Origin: Algoriphagus marincola DSM 16067 | GTDB taxonomy: Bacteria; Bacteroidota; Bacteroidia; Cytophagales; Cyclobacteriaceae | Assembly (NCBI RefSeq): GCF_000429405.1 | Contig: NZ_KE386897.1 | Coordinates: 380,031 to 444,030 of the forward strand | DNA length: 64,000 nucleotides | Direction: 5' to 3' | Shown: positions 26,485 to 33,899 of the stretch, one piece after another | Layout of the letters: each line of letters begins with the position of its first letter | How positions within the stretch are numbered: position 1 is the first letter of the stretch | Notes under the pieces: model-generated | Told to the model about the DNA's origin: nothing | The model's input: the letters and a program-made list of their open reading frames with translations, nothing else | The model's database searches: none | Program-made: the position numbers and the translations under genes

Positions 26485-27720
26485 ATGAAAAGTAGAAAAA
26501 CACTGGGGATTCAATTTGTTGGGAGGCATTCAAAAGCAGACCCGAAGATTTTGCAACTGTTTTTACGTCTGACTGTGGATGGTAGGCGATCGGAATTTAG
26601 CATGAAAAAGTCCATTCCAAAACACTCCTGGAACAGTGCAAAAGGTACTGTGAAAGGGACTTCTTTGGAAAGTCAGCGAATCAATGATGCATTAGAGGAG
26701 ATTAAGTCTTTTGTCATTTCAAAGTATCATGAAATGATGGTTAGGGATCTTCCCTTTACTGTGGAAGATCTTAAATCTGCAGTCCTAGGGATTGAGGAAG
26801 AGGACTTTTCATTGCGGGAACTGATAGATTATCATCAGGAGATGATGGAGTCTACCCTCAAACCTGGAACCTTAAAAAATTATGAAACAACCAAAAAGTA
26901 TGTTTTGGAGTATCTTGAAAAATCACTTCGCAAAAAGGACATATCGTTTCGGTTAGTGGATTATAAATTTATCATGGGTTTTGAGAATTTTCTCAGAAGA
27001 CATCAGCCTACGGATCATCAGCGTCCACTCCAGCATAATGGTATTCTTAAACACATGGAAAGGCTTAAGAAAATTCTTAACCTGGCTGTGAAGATGGACC
27101 TATTGGAAAAGAATCCATTTGAGAAATACCAATTTAAGTTTAAACGCTATGAGCGAGATTTTTTAGACGGCGATGAATTGAAAAAGCTAGAGGAAAAGGA
27201 ATTTGCCAATCAACGGCTTGATCTTGTTCGTGACCTTTTTGTGTTTTCCTGCTATACAGGATTGGCTTACATAGATGTGGCTTCTTTGAATAAGGATTGT
27301 TTGGTTAAATCTGAAGGAGATTATTGGCTTTATACCGAAAGGATAAAAACCAATACGCCTGTAAAGATTCCTGTTCTGCCCAAGGCATTGGATTTAATTG
27401 AAAAGTATTCTGACCATCCTAGGGCTTCCTCAAAGGGTCTGCTTTTACCGGTCCTTTCCAATCAAAAACTCAATTCCTACCTGAAAGAGATTGCAGATGT
27501 TTGTGAAATCGATAAAAATCTCAGCTTTCATGTGGCTAGGCATACTTTCGCAACTACTGTTACACTAAAAAATGGAGTGCCTATGGAAACGGTAAGTAAA
27601 TTATTAGGGCATAATAAACTTTCAACCACACAGATCTATGCCCGAGTAGTTGAAGCAAAAGTAAAAGAGGATATGGGGAAATTGAAGGAGCGATTATCCA
27701 TGAAAGGGAGGAAAATGTAA
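26485..27720 (+). CDS. Tyrosine recombinase/integrase, Bacteroidota mobile-element type
   Basis: An integrase of about 411 residues. The ATG at 26485 (MKSRKTLG) is chosen over the TTG at 26470. An arm-binding domain (about 10-85, LFLRLTVDGRRSEFSMKKSIPKHSWN), a SAM-like core-binding domain (about 100-195) and a catalytic domain follow. HVARHTFATT supplies the His and the second Arg, and TTQIYARV the nucleophilic Tyr. At the place of the first catalytic Arg the sequence reads YTGLAYIDVASL without Arg, as in the IntDOT-like family of Bacteroides elements. It marks an element inserted beside tRNA-Pro; transfer genes are not visible in the window. Confidence 0.92.
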   Translation: MKSRKTLGIQFVGRHSKADPKILQLFLRLTVDGRRSEFSMKKSIPKHSWNSAKGTVKGTSLESQRINDALEEIKSFVISKYHEMMVRDLPFTVEDLKSAVLGIEEEDFSLRELIDYHQEMMESTLKPGTLKNYETTKKYVLEYLEKSLRKKDISFRLVDYKFIMGFENFLRRHQPTDHQRPLQHNGILKHMERLKKILNLAVKMDLLEKNPFEKYQFKFKRYERDFLDGDELKKLEEKEFANQRLDLVRDLFVFSCYTGLAYIDVASLNKDCLVKSEGDYWLYTERIKTNTPVKIPVLPKALDLIEKYSDHPRASSKGLLLPVLSNQKLNSYLKEIADVCEIDKNLSFHVARHTFATTVTLKNGVPMETVSKLLGHNKLSTTQIYARVVEAKVKEDMGKLKERLSMKGRKM

Positions 27721-28056
27721 AGCTATGTTTTCATTCTAAATCACTTTCCCAATTTCATTCTTCAATTGGAAAATAGATTTTTCTTAAAGCCAGTTTTTAT
27801 CAGCCCTTGGTTTGAAAGGATAATGGCATATCCGATATCCATTCAAACCCAAGGCTTGAGATTTTTAAAGGGGTAAAGTTTAAAAATTCACCTGAATTCC
27901 GGAATAAGGTAAGCCTGTCTCTTCGGAGGCGGCCAAGAGCTTCCGGCATAAAGCCATTCGCCTGCGGCTCATTATTTATTCCTTTGCCTCTTGGCCTTGC
28001 TCAGGACAGGCTTGGGGTCATTCCATAATTCATGTTTCACAAAATCAAAAACAATT
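27721..28056. other. Non-coding stretch between integrase and radC with a long imperfect palindrome
   Basis: The arms AGCCCTTGGTTTGAA (27802-27816) and TTCAAACCCAAGGCT (27842-27856) are complementary apart from a one-base shift in the middle. They enclose a 25-nt spacer that itself has GGATA/TATCC pairs. No T run follows, so it is a poor terminator; a recombination site or cruciform is as likely. The 27920-28020 part carries no visible gene. Confidence 0.5.
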
Positions 28057-28527
28057 ATGGAAGCTTTAAGAGAAAAAATCGATTTGGGTACAGTAGCTGA
28101 AATTACCATCGGGTATAGCAGCAAGATAAAGGCCAGTGACAGACCGAAGGTGAACTGTTCCCGACAGGTGTATCAGGTATTTTTGGAGTTTTGGGAAGAC
28201 GATCGGATCGAGTTGGTGGAGGATTTTCACCTGATGTTGCTCAGCCGGGCCAACAGAGTTTTGGGAATCTGTACCATCAGCAGTGGAGGAACATCAGGAA
28301 CGGTAGTGGATGCCAAAATGGTCTTTGCCACAGCCCTGAAAGCAAATGCTTCTTCGATGATCGTAGCCCATAACCACCCCTCAGGAAATCTGATTCCCTC
28401 CGAGCAGGACAAGCGATTGACTAAGCGACTGACTGAGATCGGAAGAGTCTTGGATCTGCCTTTGCTGGACCATGTCATAGTGACACCTGAGGGGTATTAT
28501 TCCTTTGCGGATGAAGGGGGGCTTTAA
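28057..28527 (+). CDS. RadC-like JAB-domain protein
   Basis: A 156-residue protein, starting MEALREKIDLG at 28057; the frame opens at 27991 but the earlier part lacks family similarity. The JAB/MPN metal site is complete: HNHPSGNLIPSEQD carries the His-x-His, the Ser and the Asp. It lacks the N-terminal helix-hairpin-helix half of chromosomal RadC, as is typical for copies on mobile elements of Bacteroidota, where they travel with integrases and plasmid genes. The role is unproven; DNA-associated peptidase or repair roles have been suggested. A truncated second copy lies at 30475-30646. Confidence 0.88.
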   Translation: MEALREKIDLGTVAEITIGYSSKIKASDRPKVNCSRQVYQVFLEFWEDDRIELVEDFHLMLLSRANRVLGICTISSGGTSGTVVDAKMVFATALKANASSMIVAHNHPSGNLIPSEQDKRLTKRLTEIGRVLDLPLLDHVIVTPEGYYSFADEGGL

Positions 28528-28541
28528 GCTCCCTTTTTTTT
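28517..28541 (+). terminator. Intrinsic terminator overlapping the radC stop
   Basis: GGGGGC (28517-28522), loop TTTAA, GCTCCC (28528-28533, one G-T pair), then eight T. The stop codon TAA is in the loop. The same hairpin is kept after the truncated radC copy near 30640-30660. Confidence 0.8.
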
Positions 28542-28742
28542 GTTCATTTTGGATTGATATTACTCATTGAATTGAATAATTTTTATTTCGTATCGATAGA
28601 ATTCAATATCATCATATTTGCCGCTAGGTAAAGCCCATTCTTAAATGCCATGATGTCAAAAAAAGGGGGTAGGATTGCATTTCTGCTTTTGGACTGAAGA
28701 TGGTTTGTCTTTGCAGTAGAATTAACCTATGATATATCTAAT
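28542..28742. other. A+T-rich stretch upstream of the hip operators, no gene seen
   Basis: About 200 bp with no open frame of note and no strong hairpin. It separates the radC terminator from the first operator and probably holds the distal part of the hip control region. Confidence 0.4.
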
Positions 28743-28881
28743 TATACCTGATCAGGTATAGGAGTTTCGAATTAGTTAGAATTATACCCGATAGGGTGTA
28801 TTTATTGGTTTTTTTATTTTATTATACCCGATAAGGTATATTTAATCGATAATAGTGTATATTTATACCCAAAAGGGTATA
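28743..28881 (+). promoter_or_regulatory. Four phased palindromic operators of the hipBST operon
   Basis: Sites of the form TATACC-N6-GGTATA lie at 28743-28760 (TATACCTGATCAGGTATA, a perfect 18-bp palindrome), 28783-28800 (TATACCCGATAGGGTGTA), 28823-28840 (TATACCCGATAAGGTATA) and 28864-28881 (TATACCCAAAAGGGTATA). Starts are spaced 40, 40 and 41 bp, about four helical turns, so all sites face the same side. The last ends 5 bp before the hipB ATG. TATATTTA sequences at 28837 and 28858, one base from the -7 consensus, overlap the third and fourth sites. E. coli HipB also uses four operators, of type TATCC-N8-GGATA; binding of this HipB is inferred. Confidence 0.82.
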
Positions 28882-28886
28882 GGTTC

Positions 28887-29099
28887 ATGAAAAATTTAAG
28901 TGAATTTGTTAAAAAAAGAAGGAAGTCTCTTGGTCTGACTCAAGAAGATCTTTCTTTCAAAGCCGGTGTGGGATTAAGGTTTGTTAGGGATTTGGAGCAA
29001 GGAAAAGAAAGTTTGCGAATGGATAAGGTAAATCAGGTTCTAAAATTATTTGGCCACGAATTGGGTCCTGTACAATCTGAAAGAGATGAAGAAAGCTGA
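28887..29099 (+). CDS. hipB: HipB-like XRE-family antitoxin/repressor
   Basis: A 70-residue helix-turn-helix protein. The XRE HTH spans about residues 5-58, with LTQEDLSFKAGVGLRFVRDLEQGK as its core and KVNQVLKLFGHELG as the terminal helix, a pattern shared by HipB and the y4mF group. It should repress its own operon through the four upstream palindromes and take part in toxin control. The downstream hipS frame overlaps its 3' end by 14 bp, so expression is coupled. It is shorter than E. coli HipB (88 residues) and lacks the long C-terminal tail. Confidence 0.88.
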   Translation: MKNLSEFVKKRRKSLGLTQEDLSFKAGVGLRFVRDLEQGKESLRMDKVNQVLKLFGHELGPVQSERDEES

Positions 29100-29400
29100 A
29101 GTATATATGTATAATAAGTTCTCGGGGATATTAACGGAAGACGAAAATGGATTCCATTTTAAATATGACCCCTCATATCTACAGTCTGATCAAGCTGAAC
29201 CAATAAGTTTAACGCTGCCTCTTTCAGATAAAGTTTATACAAGCAAGGTGATGTTTCCTTTTTTTGATGGCTTAATACCTGAAGGTTGGTTACTCGATAT
29301 TGCCCAAAAGAATTGGAAGTTAGATCCTAGAGACCGAATGGATGTTTTACTAAAGACCTGCCAGGATTGTATAGGTGCGGTATCTATTAAAGAAATGTAA
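29086..29400 (+). CDS. hipS: HipS-like small antitoxin (HipA N-terminal subdomain)
   Basis: A 104-residue protein that corresponds only to the N-terminal subdomain of HipA. The ATG at 29086 (MKKAEVYMY) is used; the frame opens earlier inside hipB. Conserved blocks are the FKYDPSYL strand, PISLTLPLSDKVY and FFDGLIPEGWLLD. In the E. coli HipBST system the separate N-terminal piece, HipS, is the antitoxin that silences HipT; the order B-S-T is the same here. It overlaps hipB and is 3 bp from hipT. The alternative reading is an ordinary hipA split by a frameshift, but both halves have clean starts and stops. Confidence 0.85.
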   Translation: MKKAEVYMYNKFSGILTEDENGFHFKYDPSYLQSDQAEPISLTLPLSDKVYTSKVMFPFFDGLIPEGWLLDIAQKNWKLDPRDRMDVLLKTCQDCIGAVSIKEM

Positions 29401-29403
29401 GAC

Positions 29404-30363
29404 ATGAAGAACAAATGCCTATACTGTTACCAAACGATAAGCCCCTCTGATTTAAATACTACTGCTGGTTTAAATGGTTACCATCCAAAATGTAGCAAGA
29501 AGTTTTACGATAAGCTTATCCCTCCAATATTGGACTTTACGGAAAATCAACTAGTACAATTAGCAGAACAAGTAATTAAAAGCCAAAAAACCGTAACTGG
29601 GGTACAGCCAAAGCTATCTCTAGGATTGAATGAAAAAAATGGTGAATTCGAGCGTTTTACTATAGTTGGGCTATGGGGAGAATACATATTGAAGCCTCAA
29701 TCCGAAAATTATCAAAACCTGCCTGAAATTGAAGATTTAACGATGCATTTGGCAGAATTAAGTAAAATAAAAACAGTAGAACACTCATTAATTAAATTGA
29801 AGTCAGGACAGCGGGCTTATATCACCAAAAGAATTGATCGAAATAATGGTGAAAAATTGCACATGGAGGACATGTGTCAGTTAACAGAAAGACTTACTGA
29901 ACATAAATACAAAGGATCTTATGAGCAGGTTGCAAAGGCTATCCTAAAGTATGCTTCCAATCCTGGATTGGGAGTAACAGATTTTTACGAATTGGTTCTA
30001 TTTTGCTTTTTAACAGGAAACAATGACATGCATTTGAAAAATTTCTCATTGCTAAAAAGAAATCTGAAATATGATTTCTGCCCTGCTTATGATTTAGTTG
30101 CCTCTGAGTTAGTTGTGGAGGGGGATGATGAAGAACTGGCATTGACCTTAAATGGCAAAAAGAAAAAAATCAATAAAAAGGATTTTGAAACTGCCATGCT
30201 AAGAGCAGGTATGGATCAAAAAGTAATCGAGAATATATTTAAGAAATACAAAAAACTAATCCCCAAGTGGAATCAGTTTATTCTGGAAAGTTTTCTACCT
30301 GAGAAAATGAAGGAAGAATATATAGAGCTAATTGAACGGAAATCAAATCAATTAAAATTTTAA
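29404..30363 (+). CDS. hipT: HipT-like Ser/Thr kinase toxin with N-terminal Cys/His motif
   Basis: A 319-residue HipA-fold kinase lacking the N-terminal subdomain supplied by hipS. Motifs: a TVT-GVQPKLSL loop at 63-73 (E. coli HipT has SIS at the autophosphorylation positions, so Thr63 and Thr65 are the likely sites), ATP-binding Lys97 in YILKP, catalytic GNNDMHLKN at 205-213 with Asp208, and the metal-binding CPAYDLV with Asp230. Before the kinase lies C5-x2-C8 and H27-x2-C30, a possible zinc site common in the Bacteroidota branch. The known E. coli relative phosphorylates tryptophanyl-tRNA synthetase; the target here is unknown. It ends the operon. Confidence 0.88.
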   Translation: MKNKCLYCYQTISPSDLNTTAGLNGYHPKCSKKFYDKLIPPILDFTENQLVQLAEQVIKSQKTVTGVQPKLSLGLNEKNGEFERFTIVGLWGEYILKPQSENYQNLPEIEDLTMHLAELSKIKTVEHSLIKLKSGQRAYITKRIDRNNGEKLHMEDMCQLTERLTEHKYKGSYEQVAKAILKYASNPGLGVTDFYELVLFCFLTGNNDMHLKNFSLLKRNLKYDFCPAYDLVASELVVEGDDEELALTLNGKKKKINKKDFETAMLRAGMDQKVIENIFKKYKKLIPKWNQFILESFLPEKMKEEYIELIERKSNQLKF

Positions 30364-30474
30364 AAATGTTCATACTTGTATTATTTCGGGTTGCACTCCA
30401 AAAGGAGGGGGCAGTTGGAAAATTAAAACCTGAGATGGTTTTTCAAAATATGAGTACGTTTAGTTTTGTTTTTT
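30364..30474. other. Non-coding spacer between hipT and the radC remnant
   Basis: No gene or strong hairpin is seen. The join to radC-like sequence is abrupt at 30475, as expected at a recombination or insertion boundary. Confidence 0.4.
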
Positions 30475-30646
30475 GATGATCGTAGCCCATAACCATCCCT
30501 CAGGAAATCTGATTCCCTCCGAGCAGGACAAGCGATTGACTAAGCGACTGACTGAGATCGGAAGAGCCTTGGATCTGCCTTTGCTGGACCATGTGATCGT
30601 TACTCGGGAAGGCTATTATTCCTTTGCTGATGAAGGGGTGCTATAG
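30475..30646 (+). pseudogene. Truncated radC remnant (C-terminal 57 codons)
   Basis: The 172 bp align without gaps to 28356-28527, the end of the radC-like gene 2.1 kb upstream, including the HNHPSG metal site, the stop codon and the terminator. I count 14 differences: two in the first 110 bp and about twelve in the last 60 bp, most of them synonymous. The rest of the gene and its start are missing. The two copies flank hipBST as a direct repeat. The uneven divergence suggests two distinct radC alleles and recombination, not a recent simple duplication. Confidence 0.85.
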
Positions 30647-30779
30647 GCTCCCCTTTTTTGTTGTTCATTTTGGTTATTGTTTTGCTTTTGGTCTTTTTCT
30701 TTTTCTCCAAGAAAGCAAGAAGATAAATTAACTTTTTTGGGATATGCTTGCCAATATTTATCCACTTAAAAATTGTGTA

Positions 30780-33398
30780 TCATTCCGTTTTAATTGAAAC
30801 AATAGGATTGGCATTAGCTGCTCTGACTGCATGGGTGATTGAGCTTACTGCCGCAATAAGTAAAGTTGCCAAGCCTCCACAAATAAACATCCACCAAGTC
30901 ATTGTGATCCGATAGGTGAAGTTTTCAAGCCAATATTCCATTAGATAGTATGTTGTGGGTAAAGCAAGGAGAAAGGCTAACCCTATTAGAACGGTGAATT
31001 CTTTTGAGAAGAAAAGGATAATCTCAGATACACTCGCGCCAAAGACTTTTCGAATTCCCACTTCTTTGGTTCTTTGTGTGGTCAAAAAGGTCATCAATCC
31101 AACTAGTCCTAGGATACCTATTAGTATTGCTACTATTGAAAATATGGTAAAGCCATTGAATATGAGGGTTTCCACGAAATACTCATTGCTAATCGAATCA
31201 TCCACAAATTCGTAGGAGAAGACCAAACCGGTAAAGGACTTTTTCCACATATCTTTAATATCTTGGATTGACTGAGAATCCACTTTATTTAACTTGATAA
31301 AAGCTTTGTCCTTAAAGTATTCCCAGTTTATGAGAATGCAGGCTGAAATTTCGTTTTGAAGGGAATTATTGTGAAAATCTTTCATCACCCCGATAATGGT
31401 AGCTTCTCCTTCATTGGTAATGATTTTTCTTCCGATAGCTTCTTCCGGGGTCCAGCCAAAAGTTTTAATCAAGCTTTCATTGACTATAAACTCATTGAGG
31501 GTGGCAGCCTTTTTTGTGAAATTCGTACCTGCAAGTAATTCTATGTTATAGAAATTCAAATAATTGGCATCTCCAATTTTTAACTCTGTCTCATAGCCCT
31601 CATTCTCTGGCATCTCAGGAATTCTAAAACGGGAACCTAATTGAAGGCCATTTACCGCCATGGGAGGGCCTGAGCCAATTGTGACATCCACAACGTTTGA
31701 ATTTTGCTGCAATTGGTTTTTAAAAAGTTCAGTATTATCTGCTTGGGGAACGGGAGTCATTAAGACCCTTTCTGAAGAAAATCCCAGTGGTTTATGTTTG
31801 AATAGATCCATCTGGAAAGCAGCAATGATGGTGGCAATCACAAATATCTGGACAATCATAAATTGAAAAACTGTGATAGCCTTTCTGCTTGAAATACCCC
31901 GGGTTTTTGAAAATGGGATTTGGTTATTAATAATTTGAAGGGGTTTAAATCTTGAAAGAATCAGAGCAGGGTAGGATGTTCCCAGTAAAACGGTTAGAAA
32001 CCCTATGATTAAAATTACTCCAATGTGGCTCAATTTTAGGTTTAACTCAAGGTTGATGGAGGAAAATACTTGATTGGCTTGGTTGAATAAAATCGATGAA
32101 AGAAGGAGGGAGAATATAATCGAGATTACAACGATAAAGCTGTTTTCCCAAGTAAACTGTTGGAACAGATCGAGTCTGCTGCTTCCTATTGATTTTCGTA
32201 TTCCAACTTCTTTTGCTCTATTGACTGATCGAGCTGTTACCAAATTGACAAAATTCCCGATGGCAATAAGCAAAATACAAATTCCAACATACCTGGCATT
32301 CATCAATGTTGAGCGATTTATATTATAGCTTCCCGGACTGCTGCCATACCGTGCCTCTGTATGCATTTGATCAAGAGGCTGTAATTTGTACTGAATTCTG
32401 CTGTTATCCTCTTCACTTAGATATTTCCCTTTCCAAATACGAATAGCGTATTCAATTTCTTCAGGAGTTTGATTTTCAGATGTAACAATGAAGGTAGTTC
32501 CACCATAATTTCCTGACCAATTGCTTGAAGGGGCTGGATTTTTGAGTCTAAATAATTCAAATGGAATCAATACTTCATATTGAAGGGTACTGTTCCCTGG
32601 TGCATCCTCGATGATACCTGTTATTTCTAGGGCTTCTTTTCCTTCCAATACCAATCTTTTTCCAAGTAGTGTATCAAATGAAAAAGCACTTCCATATATT
32701 TTTTTTGCTAAACTTTCGGTGAGCACTATGGAATAAGGCGCGTTGAATGCGGTGTTTTTATCACCCGAAAGCCAGTTCAGTTCAAAAGCCTTTGGGTAGT
32801 GGGAGTCGACATAGAGGGTGTACTTGGATTCAAAACTGTAATTATCCGTCCCCTCCTTATCCTCTTTTAATAGACTGTTGAATGGTCCTGCAGTTTGAGT
32901 GACGAGTTCTAAATTTGGAAAGTCTTCCCGCAACGCTTCTGCCAGTGGATAAGCAGTTGTGTTCCAGTATAGGGTTTGATCGACATATTGAGTTTGCTGA
33001 ACTACCCGATAGCTTCTTTCGGTGTATGGATGGTAGCTGTCAAAACTTGATTCATAATCGGCAAAAACAAATAAGGCCAGACAACACGCTATCCCCATGG
33101 AAAGTCCCAGAATGCTTATTCCTGAAAAGCCCTTATTATTAATGAGTTGTCTTCCTCCAATCTTTAAGTAATGTTGGAACATCATGAAGTCTTTTAGATG
33201 GCTTAAATCAACCTTTTTAATATTTCTTAGCCTGAAGGAACGGATTACATCCCAGATAAATTTTCGGTTTGCTTGAGTGGGGGATAACGAATTATATCTT
33301 TCCTCAAATAATTCAACAAGGTCTCCCTCGATTTCTTCGAGATAATCCTCTCGACAGAACCAGCGGAGGAATTTAAGTGCTTTTCGGGGTGGATGCAT
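30780..33398 (-). CDS. FtsX-type ABC permease with permease-prefix domain
   Basis: An 872-residue transporter component of the Bacteroidota 'permease prefix domain' family. The first 60 residues (PRKALKFLRWFCREDYLEEIEGDL) form the cytoplasmic prefix domain. A MacB-like periplasmic domain and FtsX core follow, twice: membrane segments near 98-118, 360-380, 410-430, 455-480, then 505-525 and three more between 755 and 865. IGSSRLDLFQQFTWEN and GASVSEIILFFSKEF are the paired FtsX core loops. No ATPase gene is adjacent, so an ATPase encoded elsewhere or an ATPase-independent role must be assumed. Its start overlaps the PadR stop by 1 bp (TGATG). Confidence 0.9.
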   Translation of the reverse strand: MHPPRKALKFLRWFCREDYLEEIEGDLVELFEERYNSLSPTQANRKFIWDVIRSFRLRNIKKVDLSHLKDFMMFQHYLKIGGRQLINNKGFSGISILGLSMGIACCLALFVFADYESSFDSYHPYTERSYRVVQQTQYVDQTLYWNTTAYPLAEALREDFPNLELVTQTAGPFNSLLKEDKEGTDNYSFESKYTLYVDSHYPKAFELNWLSGDKNTAFNAPYSIVLTESLAKKIYGSAFSFDTLLGKRLVLEGKEALEITGIIEDAPGNSTLQYEVLIPFELFRLKNPAPSSNWSGNYGGTTFIVTSENQTPEEIEYAIRIWKGKYLSEEDNSRIQYKLQPLDQMHTEARYGSSPGSYNINRSTLMNARYVGICILLIAIGNFVNLVTARSVNRAKEVGIRKSIGSSRLDLFQQFTWENSFIVVISIIFSLLLSSILFNQANQVFSSINLELNLKLSHIGVILIIGFLTVLLGTSYPALILSRFKPLQIINNQIPFSKTRGISSRKAITVFQFMIVQIFVIATIIAAFQMDLFKHKPLGFSSERVLMTPVPQADNTELFKNQLQQNSNVVDVTIGSGPPMAVNGLQLGSRFRIPEMPENEGYETELKIGDANYLNFYNIELLAGTNFTKKAATLNEFIVNESLIKTFGWTPEEAIGRKIITNEGEATIIGVMKDFHNNSLQNEISACILINWEYFKDKAFIKLNKVDSQSIQDIKDMWKKSFTGLVFSYEFVDDSISNEYFVETLIFNGFTIFSIVAILIGILGLVGLMTFLTTQRTKEVGIRKVFGASVSEIILFFSKEFTVLIGLAFLLALPTTYYLMEYWLENFTYRITMTWWMFICGGLATLLIAAVSSITHAVRAANANPIVSIKTE

Positions 33399-33724
33399 CA
33401 GCCAAAGGAGATTTTTGGGATTCTGTTGTAGAGACTACTTCTGAGGGTGAATTGCTGATCTAGGACCTGTTTTCCCAAGGCGGTAATAACATAATACTTT
33501 TTACGTCTTCCACCTCTTTCACCTGTTATTCCTCCAAATCTGGACGTTACGAATTCCTTTTCTTCCATTCGCTTCAGTGCCACATGAACCGCGCTGATAT
33601 TCATAGATTTACCTGATTCTTTTTCTAGTTCAGTCAATATGGATACCCCATAAGCCTGATCATGTAAGGCAGCAACCATTAGTAATACCAATTCTTCAAA
33701 CTCCCCAATTGAATGAGATTTCAT
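33398..33724 (-). CDS. PadR family transcriptional regulator
   Basis: A 108-residue winged-helix protein: FEELVLLMVAALHDQAYGVSILTELE and SMNISAVHVALKRMEEKEFV form the HTH, and GGRRKKYYVITALGKQVL the wing. The family responds to toxic or envelope-active compounds and represses neighbouring transporter genes, usually including itself. It is translationally coupled to the permease gene (TGATG), the standard arrangement for prefix-domain permeases. A 17-bp inverted repeat covering its -7 box lies just upstream, so autorepression is likely. Confidence 0.9.
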   Translation of the reverse strand: MKSHSIGEFEELVLLMVAALHDQAYGVSILTELEKESGKSMNISAVHVALKRMEEKEFVTSRFGGITGERGGRRKKYYVITALGKQVLDQQFTLRSSLYNRIPKISFG

Positions 33725-33733
33725 TTTGGTGTG

Positions 33734-33786
33734 ATTTAATTAACAAATATAAAAGTAATCATTTATTTCATATTTGTTAAATAAAT
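33734..33786 (-). promoter_or_regulatory. PadR operator/promoter: 17-bp inverted repeat over a -7 box
   Basis: Arms at 33734-33750 and 33770-33786 match in 16 of 17 positions (core TTAACAAATAT/ATATTTGTTAA), 19 bp apart. The minus strand reads TATATTTG at 33751-33744, a perfect TAnnTTTG box 20 bp upstream of the padR start, inside the proximal arm. A repressor here would cover the promoter. Confidence 0.65.
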
Positions 33787-33899
33787 ATCTTTTTGTCTTT
33801 CATAAATAAAATAAATTTCATGCTTACCAAGATTTTTTGTTGATTCTACTTTCTCAGGGATTCCTTTATCTTTAAAAAGCTAAATTTTATCTCCTGCTT

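Noticed and set aside
29086..30363. hipS/hipT as a single hipA broken by a frameshift
   Set aside because: Both parts have own start and stop codons, a 3-bp gap, and match the known B-S-T layout; the kinase also has an N-terminal motif not found in whole HipA.
31380..31395. CACCCCGA sequence resembling the end of tRNA-Pro, as a distal attachment site
   Set aside because: Only about 8 bases match and it lies inside the permease gene; no T-arm sequence is present.
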